Of a DNA stretch of 64,000 bases, positions 61,674 through 64,000 are shown piece after piece. Under the pieces are notes generated by a model. The model ran no database searches. It was not told the DNA's origin and saw nothing but the letters and a program-made list of their open reading frames with translations. Origin of the DNA: Microvelia longipes. Lineage: Eukaryota; Arthropoda; Insecta; Hemiptera; Veliidae. Numbering within the stretch: the first letter of the stretch is position 1; every line of letters begins with the position of its first letter. The translations under genes were made by a program, and so were the position numbers. The stretch is from assembly GCA_018340805.1 (NCBI GenBank), contig JACMZG010000008.1, positions 80,756,444 to 80,820,443 on the forward strand, in the 5' to 3' direction.

Positions 61674-63647
61674 ATGGACGTCGACCGCTTGGATAAGGAT
61701 GAGTTAGAGTATGAGTTGGAGATAAGAGGAGTTCTTTTACCAAAAGGTTCTGACTGTCATGTTATGAGGAAAAGTCTCAGAAGCCTATTGTCAATGGAGA
61801 GAGATACTGGTGTGACATCTATTTGTGACTCGCCCTTGAAAAAGCGAGATCCACAACTTGAGATAGAAACCATTTCTAGTAAGATACCTAAATTGGAATC
61901 TAAAATTCTAACTTATAAAGGAATTAGAGGAGACAATGAGTGGAAGAAGATCAAAACTATATTTGCCCACCTATTGTCTCGTGCAGCCCGTTGTGTTATT
62001 CCTCCAGAGTCACCGCTGTTAGCAGAACGGTCTAGCATAACCACTAAGTTAGCAGTGTTGAGTACTCAATTTGAGGATAAACTAGAGGAACTCGCCAAGG
62101 CTGCTGATGATAAAAAGAAAGAGGACCACAAGAAAGACGTGAGGGAAGACCTGAAGGAAGACGAAAGTAATAATGATAAGCACGATAATGAAGAAACGAA
62201 AGTAACTACTCCACGCGAAGAGAAGATGATGACTGATCAGAATAATGAGACTGAACCCGGAACATCTACGGAAAAGAAGGATAACAATGAAGATAGGAAA
62301 AAGGAAAAGGATGATAAGAGAGGTAAAAAGGAGGATAAGAGAGATAAAAAGGATGGTAAGAAAGATAGAAAGGATGATAGGAAAGATAAGAAGGAAGATA
62401 GAAAGGTAAGAAGGAAGATAAGAAAGATGATAAAAAGGAGAGTAAGCTGAACCATAAGAATGATCAGACGAACAAGGATAAGAAGAATGAGAAGAAGAAA
62501 GATAATACGGATGTCTCGGAAGATGATAGCAGTAGTTCTTCAGAAAGCAGTTGTAGTAGTGATAGTAGTTCAGAAAAGTGAGCAGACATCAAGTAGCAGT
62601 GGAGATAGTAGTGACCAGACGACTGGAACGAAACATAAGAAGAGATCCAGTAGAAGTAGGAAAAGTAAGAAAGACTCTTCATTCTGGTGAACTTGTTTCT
62701 GCTCTTAAGAGAGTTTTAAAAAGCCGTACCTAAGAAGTCCTCGGACTACCGAAAAGTTGTTCCCACGAGTCAGTGGAAAATAACTTTTTCAGGTGACGGG
62801 CTAGTAAATCACTTTAGAACGTTCTTGGAGGAGATAGAGGGTACAGTCGCGCACGCAATGCTACCGAGCAAGATCTTTTGGAGCGGAGCTCTAGATTTAT
62901 TTACAGGTCCCGCCTTGCAGTGGTTCAAATCTGTTTATAAGGAAATATCTTCATGGCCGGAGTTAGTTACCCGTCTGCGAGAGGAGTATGAAGATGAAGA
63001 CTATAAAGTGGAACTAACTGCCGAGATGTTGAACAGAACTCAGGGCATGGATGAAAAGTTCAGTGACTTTGTTGCTGTTATGCGAACTTACTTCACGAGG
63101 TTGGAGTTGAGCGATCCAGAGCAGCTCAGGATTTTGTTTAAAAATTCGACACCCTATTTTTACGACCGCCTCCGGCAGTATTCAATCGAGAGCGTACAGG
63201 ATATTTATCAGAGTTGGTAGAGAATCCAGGCAGATAAGTTCGCATATGGATAAATATCAGCCACCACCTTCGGCCAAGAAAACACTTCTTGAACCTAGTT
63301 TGGCTTATAAAGGATCCTCTAAACAACGTGATAACAATCCTGGCGTTAGTGAAGTTCGTGTAGATAATAATCCTCGAAGATACCATCCTAAGAAGAATAA
63401 CTCCAATCTTCAACAAAGTGTTCCTTCGTCAAACTTCAGGCAGGGTTATAATAACAATAACGCCAGCGGTAGAAGAATTCGTCAAGTAACCTGTTTTAAT
63501 TGTGGAGAGGTTGGGCACTATTTTAACCGCTGCCCCATCCTTGGTTTTTGTGGTTCCTGCGGAAACAAAGACCTATCTAAACAGAAATGTCCCCGCTGTC
63601 CTTCTCTTCCCTCATCTTCGGGAAACGACCAGGGAAGACAAGAATAG
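61674..63647 (+). pseudogene. gag: Gypsy gag (broken by frame changes)
   Basis: The ATG at 61,674 starts a 258-codon frame whose N-terminus (MDVDRLDKDELEYELEIRGV) resembles SAP-like starts of insect gypsy gags, followed by a long Lys/Asp/Glu-rich linker. The frame then changes near 62,405, 62,577, 62,690 and 62,717, with a Ser-rich linker in between. The capsid region runs to 63,220 (WKITFSGDG, then ALQWFKSVYKEISSWPELV). A TAG at 63,218-63,220 and another frame change precede the last frame, which holds a zinc knuckle CFNCGEVGHYFNRC (C-x2-C-x4-H-x4-C, 63,490-63,531) and a second Cys cluster CGSCGNK...CPRC. At least five frame changes plus one in-frame stop: either decay or single-base assembly indels in purine-rich sequence. 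Role in an active element: particle assembly and RNA packaging. Confidence 0.82.
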
Positions 63648-64000
63648 AGGGACAATCTGGTCTTCCTATACCTGATGTGACGTCCCAAGAACGCGAGAAA
63701 AAGCAATGGCTAGAAGTAGTAAAGAAATTTTTCGTGAACGCACATGTCAGCGGATTAATTACTTCTAACCATTGCGATCCGCGTCCTTACGTCGAAATTA
63801 CTGTTTTAGGCTATCCTATACGTGGACTGTTAGACTCTGGAGCCTCCAGGACCCTTATTGGTCACAAGGGCTGGGAAGTGCTTAAGAGTCTCGGCTTCAA
63901 GTTAGAAGATGCCAGTGAAGTAAGATGTACTGTGGCGGATGGGAGGCAGTGCCCGATATCTGGTAAAGTTGATTTACCCATGGTCTTAGATGGGAAGTTA
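63581..64000 (+). CDS. pol: Gypsy pol, protease N-terminal part (continues past window)
   Basis: Open without stops from 63,581 to the window edge, in the -1 frame relative to the zinc-knuckle frame, overlapping it by about 64 nt. The retropepsin active site is LLDSGASRTLIG (Asp-Ser-Gly at 63,833-63,841), preceded by PYVEITVLGYPIRG and followed by CTVADGRQCPISGKVDLPMV, the layout of Ty3/gypsy proteases in insects. It would be made as a gag-pol fusion by -1 frameshifting at 63,620. Unlike gag, this part shows no damage. RT, RNase H and integrase are expected beyond 64,000. Confidence 0.85.
63620..63667 (+). promoter_or_regulatory. Candidate -1 ribosomal frameshift signal
   Basis: GGGAAAC at 63,620-63,626 is a canonical X-XXY-YYZ heptamer, and its phase is right: GGA and AAC are codons of the gag frame. 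After a spacer, alternative stems can form: GACCAG (63,627-63,632) with CTGGTC (63,657-63,662), or AGGGAAGAC (63,631-63,639) with GTCTTCCT (63,660-63,667; one bulge). Pol is in the -1 frame, so heptamer, phase and frame all agree. Confidence 0.7.

Larger units (their letters stand above)
58510..64000 (+). mobile_element. Ty3/gypsy LTR retrotransposon, 5' part
   Basis: The start is set at TGTAACGAATTTTATT, a TG-start typical of gypsy LTRs, exactly where the SINE-like sequence breaks off. Gag-like and protease-like coding regions follow from 61,674. The 5' LTR end is not certain: a primer-site-like TGGCGCTCAAAAG lies at 59,768, and its first ten bases differ from the usual tRNA-Lys complement at one position, but no clear CA end precedes it. 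The 3' part, with RT, integrase and the 3' LTR, lies beyond the window, so the LTR length cannot be verified. Confidence 0.7.

Noticed and set aside
62237..62682. Minus-strand frames rich in Leu/Ser/Phe opposite gag
   Set aside because: Antisense shadows of the Lys/Asp/Ser-rich gag linker.

Overview
The window is AT-rich, repeat-dense animal DNA, most likely from an insect or other arthropod. I infer this from the transposon mix (MULE, hAT-like, pogo/Tigger, a LINE with an RNase H/CCHC tail, Ty3/gypsy), the long (AT)n tracts and the absence of compact genes. I recognise no intact host gene. Every protein similarity I can defend belongs to a transposable element, so the window reads as intergenic or intronic repeat ground.

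Layout. 1-17.9 kb: copies of a roughly 750-bp interspersed repeat carrying a 5S-rRNA-like segment, several tandem arrays (29-bp, about 55-bp, about 70-bp and a dimeric about 82-bp repeat), four MITE-like inverted repeats and (AT)n microsatellites. 18,045-23,456: a Mutator-like (MULE) element with terminal inverted repeats and a perfect 9-bp target duplication. Its transposase is decayed, and it was later invaded by a 3.3-kb giant foldback element (19,964-23,249) whose arms are tandem arrays of about 336-bp units. 23.5-34 kb: more tandem repeats, LINE remnants on both strands and two more 5S-like repeats. 34-55 kb: sparse DNA with single repeats, including a second foldback family at 42.6-43.7 kb. 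55,123-58,184: a hAT-like composite with an 8-bp target duplication, containing a deleted Tigger element, another foldback copy and a 150-bp tandem array. 58,510-64,000: the 5' part of a Ty3/gypsy LTR retrotransposon. Its gag is broken by several frame changes, but the protease frame is open to the window edge and is joined to gag by a correctly phased -1 slippery site.

The most interesting item is the dispersed repeat whose middle resembles 5S rRNA (TFIIIA/Pol III promoter region). Seven copies carry this core, in two sequence types. In most copies it is followed, about 200 nt downstream, by a hairpin and T-run that would suit Pol III termination. The giant foldbacks and the phased frameshift site are also worth a direct check. 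All comparisons to families are from memory; nothing was searched or folded by computer.
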